From contig JADGRM010000005.1 of the NCBI GenBank assembly GCA_017880945.1, forward strand, positions 1-21,031: a stretch of DNA of 21,031 nucleotides, given 5' to 3'. The notes under the pieces are model-generated. The model did no database searches, was not told where the DNA came from, and saw only the letters and a list, made by a program, of their open reading frames with translations. Below are positions 1 to 7,361 of this stretch, in pieces. A program made the translations under genes and the position numbers. The stretch is from Gallionella sp. GTDB taxonomy: Bacteria; Pseudomonadota; Gammaproteobacteria; Burkholderiales; Gallionellaceae. Each line of letters begins with the position of its first letter. The stretch's first letter is position 1.

Positions 1-1800
1 CGCCGCGCCGATTGCGCCCGCCTCGCCCGGATAGGGGTGAACGACGATTTCAGCATCCGCCACTTTTTCTCTGATGAAATCAACCTGCGCTTTCACCACG
101 GCGAGATTGCGGTGTGTGCCGCCTTGCAGCACGAAATTGCGTCCGGCGGCGGACAGGTTTTGCAATTGCCCGGCGTACACCCACACGTTGAGCGGTAGAA
201 CCGCCGCGAGCGAGGCCATGATTTCATCCGGCGACCAGCCTTTGCGCTGCTGATTGACGATGTCGGATTGCAGGAACACGCCGCAGCCCATTGACAGCGA
301 GGGCACTGAACGTGCCTGAAAGGCGTGTTCTGCGTATTGTTCAAGCGGCACATCATAGCGTTCCGCTACACCTTGCAGGAATGCGCCGTTGCCGGAGGAG
401 CATTGCGAATTCAAGCGGAAGTCGGATACCGTGCCCTGGCGCAGGATCATGATCTTGACGTCGCAGCCGCCCACGTCGCAGATCACGTCTGCATCGGGAA
501 AGTAATTCAACGCGGCAGTCGCATGCGCGACCGTCTCGACGACTCCCACATCCGCACCGACGATGTTTTTCAGCAGATCCTTGCCATAGCCTGTGATCGC
601 CAGGCCGCCTATTTTTTTGAAGCCGGCTTTGCGTATCTGCCGGAACAGCGCCTTGGCATCCTTGATCGGGTTGCCCGCCGATGGCGCATAGCAACTGAAT
701 AGCACTTTGCCGTCGGCGGACAGCACCACCGCTTTTGCCGTCGTGCTGCCGAAATCACAGCCGACCAGCGCCGGCGTGTCGCGCTCAAGCGCGGTCGTCT
801 CCACGGGCGCACGGTCGTTGTTGCTGGCGTAGTGTTGCATGAACGACGCCAGATCGGCGGGACTGCTCACCAATCCTTTGGCACCTTCTTTTTCCTTCTC
901 CTCCCATTGCCCCTTATCCACCCACCATTGCAGCTTTGCGCTGCCGGAATAAATGCCGACGGCAGGTTTTTCTTCCAGGCCGATTTCGATACAGCCGAGA
1001 CAGGCGTAATACAAGGCTTCGGCGGGAACCAGAATCAATGATTCGAGCGTGGCATTATCCGGCAACGCCAATTTGCGTTCGCTCCACAATTTGCCGAGGT
1101 GATGCCGCCACGCTTCCTGCAATCCTGCGAAAAACAGATTCGGCCCGCCCAGCAACAGCACCTGCGGCATCGGCGTGTTGCCCTTGGTCAGCGTGGCGAG
1201 ATTCTGGTACACCACCGCTTCGAACAAACTGGCGATGATCTCTTCCACCGGTACGCCGGATTTGACCAGCGAGTTGGCGTCGGTCTCGGCGAAGATGCCG
1301 CATTTGGAACTGATCTTGTGCAGCTCATATCCCGCGTAGCCCATCTGCGCCAAGCGTTCGGTGGGGATGTTGAGCTTGCGCGCAGTCTTCTCGATGAAGG
1401 TGCCGGTGCCGCCGCTGCAAGCCGATTGCATGTAGACCTGCTTGCTTTTCCCCAGACCGCTGGGCGTGAAGAACAGGGTCTTCATGTCTTCGCCGCCGAT
1501 TTCGGAAACGAAGTTCACCTCGGGATGGAATTTTTCCACCGCCGCCGCCACGGCCACCACTTCTTGCACCATCTTCCCGCCAAGTTGTGGCGCGATCAGC
1601 CCCGCGCCCGAGCCGGTGATAAAGAGGCGATCTACTCCCGCTTTGATGCCGCACTCCGCTTCCATGCGCGCGAGGTAGGTGAGCACCATCTCGGCTTGCT
1701 TGGTGTTGTGGCGCTGATAGTCCTGCCAGAGAACCTTGCCGTTCTCTGCTACCACCGCTTTTACGGTAGTGGAGCCTATATCGAGTCCGATCATTTTCAT
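1..1800 (-). CDS. Tandem BadF/BadG/BcrA/BcrD (HgdC-type) activator ATPase, C-terminus cut by window edge
   Basis: The frame is open for 600 codons from ATG 1800 to the left edge with no stop, so the gene is partial. Two ASKHA-fold activase domains are visible. Domain 1 starts with DIGSTTVKAVV (residues 7-17), has EIGGED (about 100-106), and has cysteines C128 (SACSGGTG) and C167 (SKCGIFAETD). Domain 2 starts with CDFGSTTAKAVV (348-359), has DVGGCDVK (442-449), and has C467 (SQCSSGNG) and C506 (MGCGVFLQSD). In HgdC-type activators a homodimer holds one [4Fe-4S] cluster with two such cysteines per subunit and uses ATP to drive an electron into the partner dehydratase or reductase. Here both halves lie on one chain, each with a 39-residue Cys-Cys spacing. 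The start overlaps the stop of the upstream HgdB-like gene as ATGA, so the pair is probably translated together. The family assignment is firm; the substrate is unknown. Confidence 0.92.
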   Translation of the reverse strand, partial: MKMIGLDIGSTTVKAVVAENGKVLWQDYQRHNTKQAEMVLTYLARMEAECGIKAGVDRLFITGSGAGLIAPQLGGKMVQEVVAVAAAVEKFHPEVNFVSEIGGEDMKTLFFTPSGLGKSKQVYMQSACSGGTGTFIEKTARKLNIPTERLAQMGYAGYELHKISSKCGIFAETDANSLVKSGVPVEEIIASLFEAVVYQNLATLTKGNTPMPQVLLLGGPNLFFAGLQEAWRHHLGKLWSERKLALPDNATLESLILVPAEALYYACLGCIEIGLEEKPAVGIYSGSAKLQWWVDKGQWEEKEKEGAKGLVSSPADLASFMQHYASNNDRAPVETTALERDTPALVGCDFGSTTAKAVVLSADGKVLFSCYAPSAGNPIKDAKALFRQIRKAGFKKIGGLAITGYGKDLLKNIVGADVGVVETVAHATAALNYFPDADVICDVGGCDVKIMILRQGTVSDFRLNSQCSSGNGAFLQGVAERYDVPLEQYAEHAFQARSVPSLSMGCGVFLQSDIVNQQRKGWSPDEIMASLAAVLPLNVWVYAGQLQNLSAAGRNFVLQGGTHRNLAVVKAQVDFIREKVADAEIVVHPYPGEAGAIGAA

Positions 1801-3452
1801 GGTTTGGTTATTTTTAGGCGCGTTATATCTGCCGCCAGATGCAGCACCAGATTCGCCGCCGTACCGGCGACACCGTAATGCGGGATGCGGTAGGTCGCGC
1901 GTTTCAGTTCGGGGCGGGCGGCAATCGCCTCGAGCAGGCTGGCTTCGGTAAAGCCGGTACGCTCCAGCACCTCCTCGTACTCACGCTGCGCCCGCTTTTT
2001 CGCTTCGGTCAGTATCATCTGGCAGCGCGACAGCGCGTGCACCTCGGCATCTCCCTTGATTTCCAGCGGCGCGTAGAGCAGGTCAGGATAGCGGCCGACG
2101 ACTGTTGCCATCGCACCGACGCTCATGGTGTTCGGCATGCATGAGTAAGGCGAGAGCTCGCAGATCATGTGCGCCTTCTTCTTGTGGTAAGCCCACAGCG
2201 CCTTGCCGATCAGCATGTCGCCCTCGCCGCCATCGAGCCGGCTGTTGAAGTAAGGCGCGGCGAGTTCGCGCAGTTCGCGCTGGTCGGGCAACTCGTGCGG
2301 CACCATGCCCGTGGCGCGGCGCATGCGCATGTATGTCCACCTGAGCAGCCACTGTGCGGTGTGCAAGCTGCCCAGCTTCAGGCGCGAGTAACGCTCGATG
2401 CCGATGTGATCCTCGAAATTCTGTCCGGCCAGGCGCATCAGGTAATCGAACCAGATGGTGATCGCTGCCGGATACACCTCGGCCCCTTCCGATTCCAGCC
2501 AATGATGGATGTTGTAGTTCGGGTCGCCTTCCACCGTTTGCAGATAAAACTCGCCGGTGATCTTGACCAGCGGCTTCACACGCAGACGGTCTACCTCGAT
2601 CTGGTCGAAGCGGCGGCGCACTTCGCGCATCGCGTCGGTGAAATAATTTGTGCCCAGATGCCATAACAGCGCCCCCAGTTTTTTGCCGCGCGCGGGACGC
2701 TTGCGGAAAACCTCGTGCAGGTATTCGACGCATTCGCGCGCCACCTTGTCGGTCTCGCCGGGATGCACCTCATAAGGCCGTATCTGGTACTCCATGTCCT
2801 GCACCACATCGGTTACCACAGTCGCCCAGATCGCGCCGAGCAAAAACGGCATATCCAGTTTCAGGCCGCCGCCAGCCTTATCGCCCTGATCGAGCTTGTC
2901 CTGCCCGAGCATAAACATGCGGAATGATTCCATGCCGATGTTGCGCAGTGCCAGTTCGTAGCTCTGGTGATACTGGCCGAAACGGCACGAGCCGCACGAA
3001 CCCGCAGTGACGTAAATGTAGTCTTTCGCCACCTGTTCTGCGCCGATGCGTTGCGCCGCGCTACGCAGGTAATTGGCTAGATTGCCGGTGGTGAAACTGG
3101 TTGGGCAGCACTGGCCGATGTCGGCCACTTCGCGCCCGGTTAACATATCCTCGCGGGTGGCGGTGGGCAGTATCTCGGAGGCGTAGCCCTGGTTTGTCAG
3201 CATACCTTGGAGCACCCGCTCGACGCGCCAGTGCAAGCCGCCGAAGAGTATGGTCGTGCTGGCACGCTCCTCGCGTGTGAATGGCCGTGGCCGATAGGTG
3301 CGGAAATGTCCGGTTGTCCCGCTCACTTTTTCTGTGAGGGGCGGCGGCACGACGAAATGCATTTTGCTGTCGCTTTGGACATTTGTTTCAGCGACCACGC
3401 GCAGGCCTTGCAATGATTTGTAACTTTTAAGCGGTATTTCGGGTGCGTTCAT
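1797..3452 (-). CDS. HgdB/BcrC-type 2-hydroxyacyl-CoA dehydratase or double-cubane-like iron-sulfur protein
   Basis: A 551-aa soluble protein resembling the HGD-D-like proteins that partner BadF/HgdC activators. The chosen start is ATG 3452 (MNAPEIPLK), because AAGGAG sits 7 nt upstream; an in-frame ATG at 3482 has no comparable site. Cysteines at 115-116 (GQCCPTSF), 153/156 (GSCGSCRFGQYH), 241, 431/438 (CELSPYSCMP) and 477 (SRCQMI) could ligate Fe-S clusters. GEFYLQTVEGDPNYN (300-314) is the kind of block seen in this family. Known relatives dehydrate 2-hydroxyacyl-CoAs, reduce benzoyl-CoA, or carry a double-cubane cluster and reduce small molecules. No residue seen here chooses between these. 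Its stop overlaps the activator start by 4 nt (ATGA), which fits an activator/acceptor pair. The 5' region carries a perfect inverted repeat. Confidence 0.85.
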   Translation of the reverse strand: MNAPEIPLKSYKSLQGLRVVAETNVQSDSKMHFVVPPPLTEKVSGTTGHFRTYRPRPFTREERASTTILFGGLHWRVERVLQGMLTNQGYASEILPTATREDMLTGREVADIGQCCPTSFTTGNLANYLRSAAQRIGAEQVAKDYIYVTAGSCGSCRFGQYHQSYELALRNIGMESFRMFMLGQDKLDQGDKAGGGLKLDMPFLLGAIWATVVTDVVQDMEYQIRPYEVHPGETDKVARECVEYLHEVFRKRPARGKKLGALLWHLGTNYFTDAMREVRRRFDQIEVDRLRVKPLVKITGEFYLQTVEGDPNYNIHHWLESEGAEVYPAAITIWFDYLMRLAGQNFEDHIGIERYSRLKLGSLHTAQWLLRWTYMRMRRATGMVPHELPDQRELRELAAPYFNSRLDGGEGDMLIGKALWAYHKKKAHMICELSPYSCMPNTMSVGAMATVVGRYPDLLYAPLEIKGDAEVHALSRCQMILTEAKKRAQREYEEVLERTGFTEASLLEAIAARPELKRATYRIPHYGVAGTAANLVLHLAADITRLKITKP

Positions 3453-3478
3453 AAACGACTCCTTAGAAATAACCGATT

Positions 3479-3513
3479 GCAATAAATCTTTTTCACCATA
3501 ACAGATTTATTGC
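3479..3513. promoter_or_regulatory. Perfect 11-bp inverted repeat upstream of the HgdB-like gene
   Basis: Arms gcaataaatct (3479-3489) and agatttattgc (3503-3513) are exact reverse complements around a 13-nt spacer. The element begins 27 nt upstream of the ATG, before the AAGGAG site. An AT-rich stretch further upstream (TAATAT on the minus strand near 3525) could be a -10 element, which would put the repeat in the 5' leader. It may be an operator or an RNA hairpin; no known regulator consensus was recognised. Confidence 0.5.
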
Positions 3514-3559
3514 CTAAGCTTTAATATTATGGGTTCGGCACGGTGAAGTATCAACTCTA

Positions 3560-3648
3560 TTCGTGCTGAGCGTAGCTGGCATAGACAGCGAAGTCGAAGC
3601 ATCAGCTGTATCCTTTCGACTTCGCTGCGCTACGCTCAAGGCGAACGG
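3560..3648. repeat. Extragenic palindromic repeat
   Basis: The left arm (3560-3600) contains ttcg, tgagcgtagc, then agcgaagtcgaa. The right arm (3613-3648) contains ttcgacttcgct, then gctacgctca and cgaa in reverse complement order. The left arm has an extra segment of roughly 10 nt (tggcatagac) in its middle, so the hairpin is imperfect. The style is that of REP-like extragenic palindromes common in proteobacteria. Neither a transposase nor a direct repeat of target bases was seen. Confidence 0.6.
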
Positions 3649-3903
3649 ACTTCAAACATAATCAGGCCGGATCAATAGTTTGATTTTGTGTGAAGTCGCG
3701 GGGGATAGGTGGGCCGAGAATCATTGTTGTGATCCGCAATCCCCCTCCTGAACCGTCCGATTAAACCGTTTGCAGTGCGCATTCGTCCTCGGTATCTTGC
3801 GCTACTGGGTTGATCATTTTCATCCGCACAGTAAAATTTCCCACGCGGTAAAAACCTCTATTCCCTTAACCTATCCGTCCGGTCTTCATTGATGGCCTCT
3901 CCT

Positions 3904-5994
3904 TCAAGACAGCGCAATAGGTTTCTGGCCTTTGTTATCCAAACCATCATCATACAAGTGGCAATGCACGATGTGCGTTGCCGATTGACTTGTGGCCGGA
4001 GGATAGCTGGCGCGGCATGTCTCGTTGACATGCGAACAGCGCGGAGCAAAATGGCAGCCAGGCGGCGGGTTGGCCGGTGATGGCAAGTCACCCTCCAGCC
4101 TGATTCGTTCCACGCCTTGCCCATCAATGCGCGGAACGGCGGACAACAGCGCCTGGGTGTAAGGATGTTTCGGCGCGCGCAATACCTCCGCCGCCGTGCC
4201 ACGCTCCACGATACGGCCGAGATACATCACGCACACTTCATGGGCGAGATACTCCACCACCGCGAGGTTGTGGGTGATGAACAAATAACTCAGATTCAAT
4301 TCCTGTTGCAGCGATTTCAATAAGTTTAAAATCTGCGCCTGCACCGACACATCCAGCGCGCTGGTCGGTTCATCGCAGATCAGCAGCTGAGGCGAAACGG
4401 CAAGGGCGCGCGCGATCGCGATACGCTGCCGTTGTCCGCCGGAGAACTCGTGCGGGTAACGCCACTTGCTGGTGCGTGCCAATCCGACCTGGTCGAGCAG
4501 GGTATCGATGTGCGCCTGGCGTGCTGCACTATTGCTTTGGATATTTAACGCGGTCATACCCTCTTCGAGAATTTCAGCGACACGCATCTTCGGATTCAGC
4601 GAAGCGTATGGATCCTGGAATACCATCTGCATCGTGGCGCGCTGCTCACGCAATTCGCGCGCAGCCAGTCCGATCAATTCGCGCCCGGCAAATTGCACAC
4701 TGCCGGCGGTGGGCGGTATCAATTGCAGCAAAGCCTTGCCCAGCGTGGTCTTGCCGCACCCGGATTCGCCTACCAATGCCAGTGTGCGCCCTTGCGGAAT
4801 CTCCAGCGATACGCCGTCCACCGCCTTTACCTGGCCAACCACGCGCTGCAGGACGCCTTTGCGGATCGGGAAATAAACTTGCAAGTCGGAGACTTGCAGC
4901 AGCGAGGTGGGTAGGATGGGTTGAGCGCAGCGATACCCATCGCCAGCGTTAAGCGAATGATGGGTATCGCTGCGCTCAACCCATCCTACATTTACTTTGC
5001 CCCCGCTCCCAATCTCTTGTGCCTTGCCCCTTGCCCCTTGATCCTGATACAGATGACAGCGTACGCCTTGCCCATCTTCCAGTACTGTCCAATCCGGTGT
5101 TTGTTCGCTACACAGCGCCCAGGCCTGGTCGCAACGCGCGGCAAAGCGACAACCCCGCGTGATGCTGCCCAGTGGCGGAACGCTGCCGGGAATCGCGGCC
5201 AGAGGCTGGTTGTGCCGCGTCGCATCGGGTAAGGCGGCAAATAATTTTTGTGTATATGGGTGTAACGGTCGGGCTAACAATTGCGCGCGGCTGGCCTGCT
5301 CGACGATCTGTCCGGCATACATCACGCCAACCTGATGCGCCATTTCCGCCACCACCCCGAGATCGTGGGTGATCAGCAACAGCGACATGCCGCTGGCAGT
5401 CTGGGTATCGCGCAACAGTTGCAGCACTTGAGCCTGCGTGGTCACATCCAGCGCGGTGGTCGGCTCGTCGGCGACCAGCAACTTTGGCTGTCCGGCCAGA
5501 GCCATCGCGATCATCACGCGCTGCTTCATGCCGCCTGAAAGTTGCATCGGATATTCTGTTTCGCGCCGCGCCGCATCCGGAATGCCGACCTGATCCAGCA
5601 ACTCCACGCAACGCTGTCGCGCAGCCTTGCCACGCATGCCTTGATGCAAATCCAATACTTCGGCGATCTGCTCACCGGCCGTCATCACCGGATTCAGGCT
5701 CAGCCCCGGTTCCTGGAAGATCATCGCCGCCGTCCCGCCACGTACCGCGCGCATCTCGCGTTCATGCAAACCGAACAATTCCACACCGTCCAGCTGCGCC
5801 GTGCCGCCCGCACGCACCACACCATCCGGCAACAGGCGCAGCAGCGACAGTGCGGTCACGGACTTGCCGCAGCCCGATTCGCCGAGCAGCGCAAAAGTCT
5901 CGCCTGCCCGGATGCTGAAAGAAATGTCGTCCACGATGCGCGCGCCGTTGCGCAACTGCGTGATCAGGCCGGAGACACGGAGGATGTCACCCAT
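3904..5994 (-). CDS. Oligopeptide-type ABC transporter, fused double ATP-binding protein (OppD-OppF/YejF-like)
   Basis: A 696-aa cytoplasmic ATPase that would energise the two permeases encoded just upstream. Domain 1 has Walker A GESGCGKS (38-45), signature LSGGMKQR (152-159), Walker B LLVADEP (172-178) and H-loop ITH (208-210). Domain 2 has Walker A GESGCGKT (409-416), signature FSGGQRQR (517-524) and ICDEP (539-543). Each half ends in an oligo_HPY-type segment with HPYTQ and a Cys series (GCRFAARC near 281-288; GCHFAPRC near 646-653), which is typical of peptide-importer ATPases. The start ATG 5994 overlaps the permease stop as TAATG. The frame stays open upstream but that stretch is antisense-like shadow. 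The linker, about residues 315-365, is unusually long and includes a palindromic repeat. Members of this class import di/oligopeptides, nickel or microcin-like molecules; the substrate is not readable here. Confidence 0.92.
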   Translation of the reverse strand: MGDILRVSGLITQLRNGARIVDDISFSIRAGETFALLGESGCGKSVTALSLLRLLPDGVVRAGGTAQLDGVELFGLHEREMRAVRGGTAAMIFQEPGLSLNPVMTAGEQIAEVLDLHQGMRGKAARQRCVELLDQVGIPDAARRETEYPMQLSGGMKQRVMIAMALAGQPKLLVADEPTTALDVTTQAQVLQLLRDTQTASGMSLLLITHDLGVVAEMAHQVGVMYAGQIVEQASRAQLLARPLHPYTQKLFAALPDATRHNQPLAAIPGSVPPLGSITRGCRFAARCDQAWALCSEQTPDWTVLEDGQGVRCHLYQDQGARGKAQEIGSGGKVNVGWVERSDTHHSLNAGDGYRCAQPILPTSLLQVSDLQVYFPIRKGVLQRVVGQVKAVDGVSLEIPQGRTLALVGESGCGKTTLGKALLQLIPPTAGSVQFAGRELIGLAARELREQRATMQMVFQDPYASLNPKMRVAEILEEGMTALNIQSNSAARQAHIDTLLDQVGLARTSKWRYPHEFSGGQRQRIAIARALAVSPQLLICDEPTSALDVSVQAQILNLLKSLQQELNLSYLFITHNLAVVEYLAHEVCVMYLGRIVERGTAAEVLRAPKHPYTQALLSAVPRIDGQGVERIRLEGDLPSPANPPPGCHFAPRCSHVNETCRASYPPATSQSATHIVHCHLYDDGLDNKGQKPIALS
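4911..4989. repeat. REP-like palindrome, perfect 31-bp arms, inside the ABC ATPase coding sequence
   Basis: The left arm 4911-4941 begins gtaggatgggttgagcgcag. The right arm 4959-4989 ends ctgcgctcaacccatcctac. The arms are exact reverse complements around a 17-nt spacer. Such GTAGGATGGGTTGAGCGC-type elements normally lie between genes. Here the element is read through in frame and encodes residues 336-362 of the ATPase (VGWVERSDTHH and onward), between its two nucleotide-binding domains. Confidence 0.85.
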
Positions 5995-7361
5995 TACGCC
6001 ACCATCTCGGTACGATTCAGGCGCGGATCGAACGCATCGCGCACCGTATCGGCAAACAGGTTCGCCGCCAGCACCAGCACCAGCATGAAGCCGAAGGCAG
6101 AGGCCAACGCCCACCACACCATCGGCTCGCGCCCCATCTCCAGTCGCGCGCCATTGATCATTGTGCCGAAGCTGATCATGGACGGATCGACGCCCACGCC
6201 GACGTAGGACAACACCGCCTCGGCCAGCACCAGTCCGCTGAAATCCATCACCAGTGAGATCAGTACGATGTGCATCACGTTCGGCATGATGTGGCGCGTC
6301 AGGATGCGCAATGAAGACACGCCGAACGCCTGGGCCGCCTGGATGTATTCCATTTCGCGCAGCTTGAGCGTCTCGCCGCGCAGCAAACGGCACAGCCCGG
6401 TCCAACTGGTGACACCGAGGATCAGGCACAGGAACACCAGGCGCAGATCGGCACGCGATGCGGAGGTGTCGAACCATTGCGGATGCGTATCGATGGTCAC
6501 CTGCATCATCAGCACCGCCGCCGCGATCAGCAGCACGCTGGGAATGGAACTCAGCACGGTATAGATGTACTGGATCACGTCATCTACCCGGCCGCGCCAA
6601 TAGCCTGCCGCGATACCCAGCAACAAAGCCAGCGGCAACGTGACCAGTGTCGTCACCGTGCCGATGATCAGTCCGGTGCGTATGCTTTTCAGCGACAGGT
6701 ATAGCACGTCCTGCCCGACCTTGTCGGTGCCGAGCACGTGATAGGCAGCAGCCAGTTTGGCGGTCATGCCGATGATAGCGGCGATGATCAGCGTGGCGAT
6801 CAACAGGGCGCGCAGCGGCCAGCCGCGCTGTGCCAACCAGCGCTTGCCAACCAGGGCAATCAACAACCCCGCCAACAACCCCGCCAGCGCACCGGTCAAT
6901 CCGCGCCACAATATATCGCTGTCCTGCCGCTGCGTATCGGTCAGATGCGCGCCACCGTAGCGCAGACGCGGATATTCGCGCAGCACTTTGCCGTCTGGCA
7001 TTTCGATGCTTTCCTTGGCATACAGCGTCACAGCCAATGGCGCGGAGTAGGTCTTCTCGGTCTGCGTGCGCAGCGGTGTCACCAGCAGGTCGAACACGCT
7101 CAGCACCTCCGGTGAATACACCGTCTCGCCACTATTTTTTTCAGACAAAGCGGCCTGGAAATGCAGCGTATCCAATAGCCCCACCAGCAGAAACAGCGAC
7201 ACCACCAGCAACGACACCATCGCTGTAGCACTCTGTGCCACGCGTCGCCAGGGCAACAGCAGATGCTCGCGTTGCCGCACATACCACGCACAGGCGATGC
7301 CTGCCGCCAGCAGCAAGAACACCAGCGCGTCGCTCCACAAGATGACCGGCATGAAACTCAC
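5994..7361 (-). CDS. ABC transporter permease, OppC/DppC/YejE-like, with long N-terminal extension
   Basis: A 455-aa inner-membrane permease. The C-terminal part (about 220-450) is a standard binding-protein-dependent permease: it has GTDKVGQDVLYLSLKSIRTG, an EAA-loop (EYIQAAQAFGVSSLRILTRHIMPN split around 345-368) and a final DAFDPRLN. The first 200 or so residues are extra for OppC. They hold about two hydrophobic segments, a non-membrane loop (about 75-150, with TVYSPEV and REYPRLRYGG), then two more hydrophobic segments. An extended N-terminus of this kind is also seen in some YejE-like permeases. The start is taken as GTG 7361, which overlaps the stop of the OppB-like gene (GTGA) and has GGTGAG 6 nt upstream. 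ATG 7352 three codons later is the alternative. The stop overlaps the ATPase start by 1 nt. Confidence 0.88.
   Translation of the reverse strand: MSFMPVILWSDALVFLLLAAGIACAWYVRQREHLLLPWRRVAQSATAMVSLLVVSLFLLVGLLDTLHFQAALSEKNSGETVYSPEVLSVFDLLVTPLRTQTEKTYSAPLAVTLYAKESIEMPDGKVLREYPRLRYGGAHLTDTQRQDSDILWRGLTGALAGLLAGLLIALVGKRWLAQRGWPLRALLIATLIIAAIIGMTAKLAAAYHVLGTDKVGQDVLYLSLKSIRTGLIIGTVTTLVTLPLALLLGIAAGYWRGRVDDVIQYIYTVLSSIPSVLLIAAAVLMMQVTIDTHPQWFDTSASRADLRLVFLCLILGVTSWTGLCRLLRGETLKLREMEYIQAAQAFGVSSLRILTRHIMPNVMHIVLISLVMDFSGLVLAEAVLSYVGVGVDPSMISFGTMINGARLEMGREPMVWWALASAFGFMLVLVLAANLFADTVRDAFDPRLNRTEMVA

Larger units (their letters stand above)
3453..3903. other. Non-coding gap between the HgdB-like gene and the ABC transporter
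   Basis: About 450 bases with no credible gene on either strand. It holds the inverted repeat at 3479-3513 and the palindromic repeat at 3560-3648. The remainder, about 3650-3903, shows no further structure that I recognise. Both flanking genes are on the minus strand, so the gap contains the 3' end of the ABC transporter transcript and the promoter of something to its left, namely the HgdB-like gene. Confidence 0.6.

Noticed and set aside
1099..1878. 259-aa plus-strand frame opposite the activator gene
   Set aside because: It is antisense to clear activase motifs and has no family resemblance.
5995..6477. In-frame upstream extension of the ABC ATPase reading frame to an ATG at 6477
   Set aside because: It overlaps the OppC-like permease in another frame and translates to Arg/Ala-rich shadow sequence. 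ATG 5994 gives a clean ABC N-terminus and a TAATG overlap.
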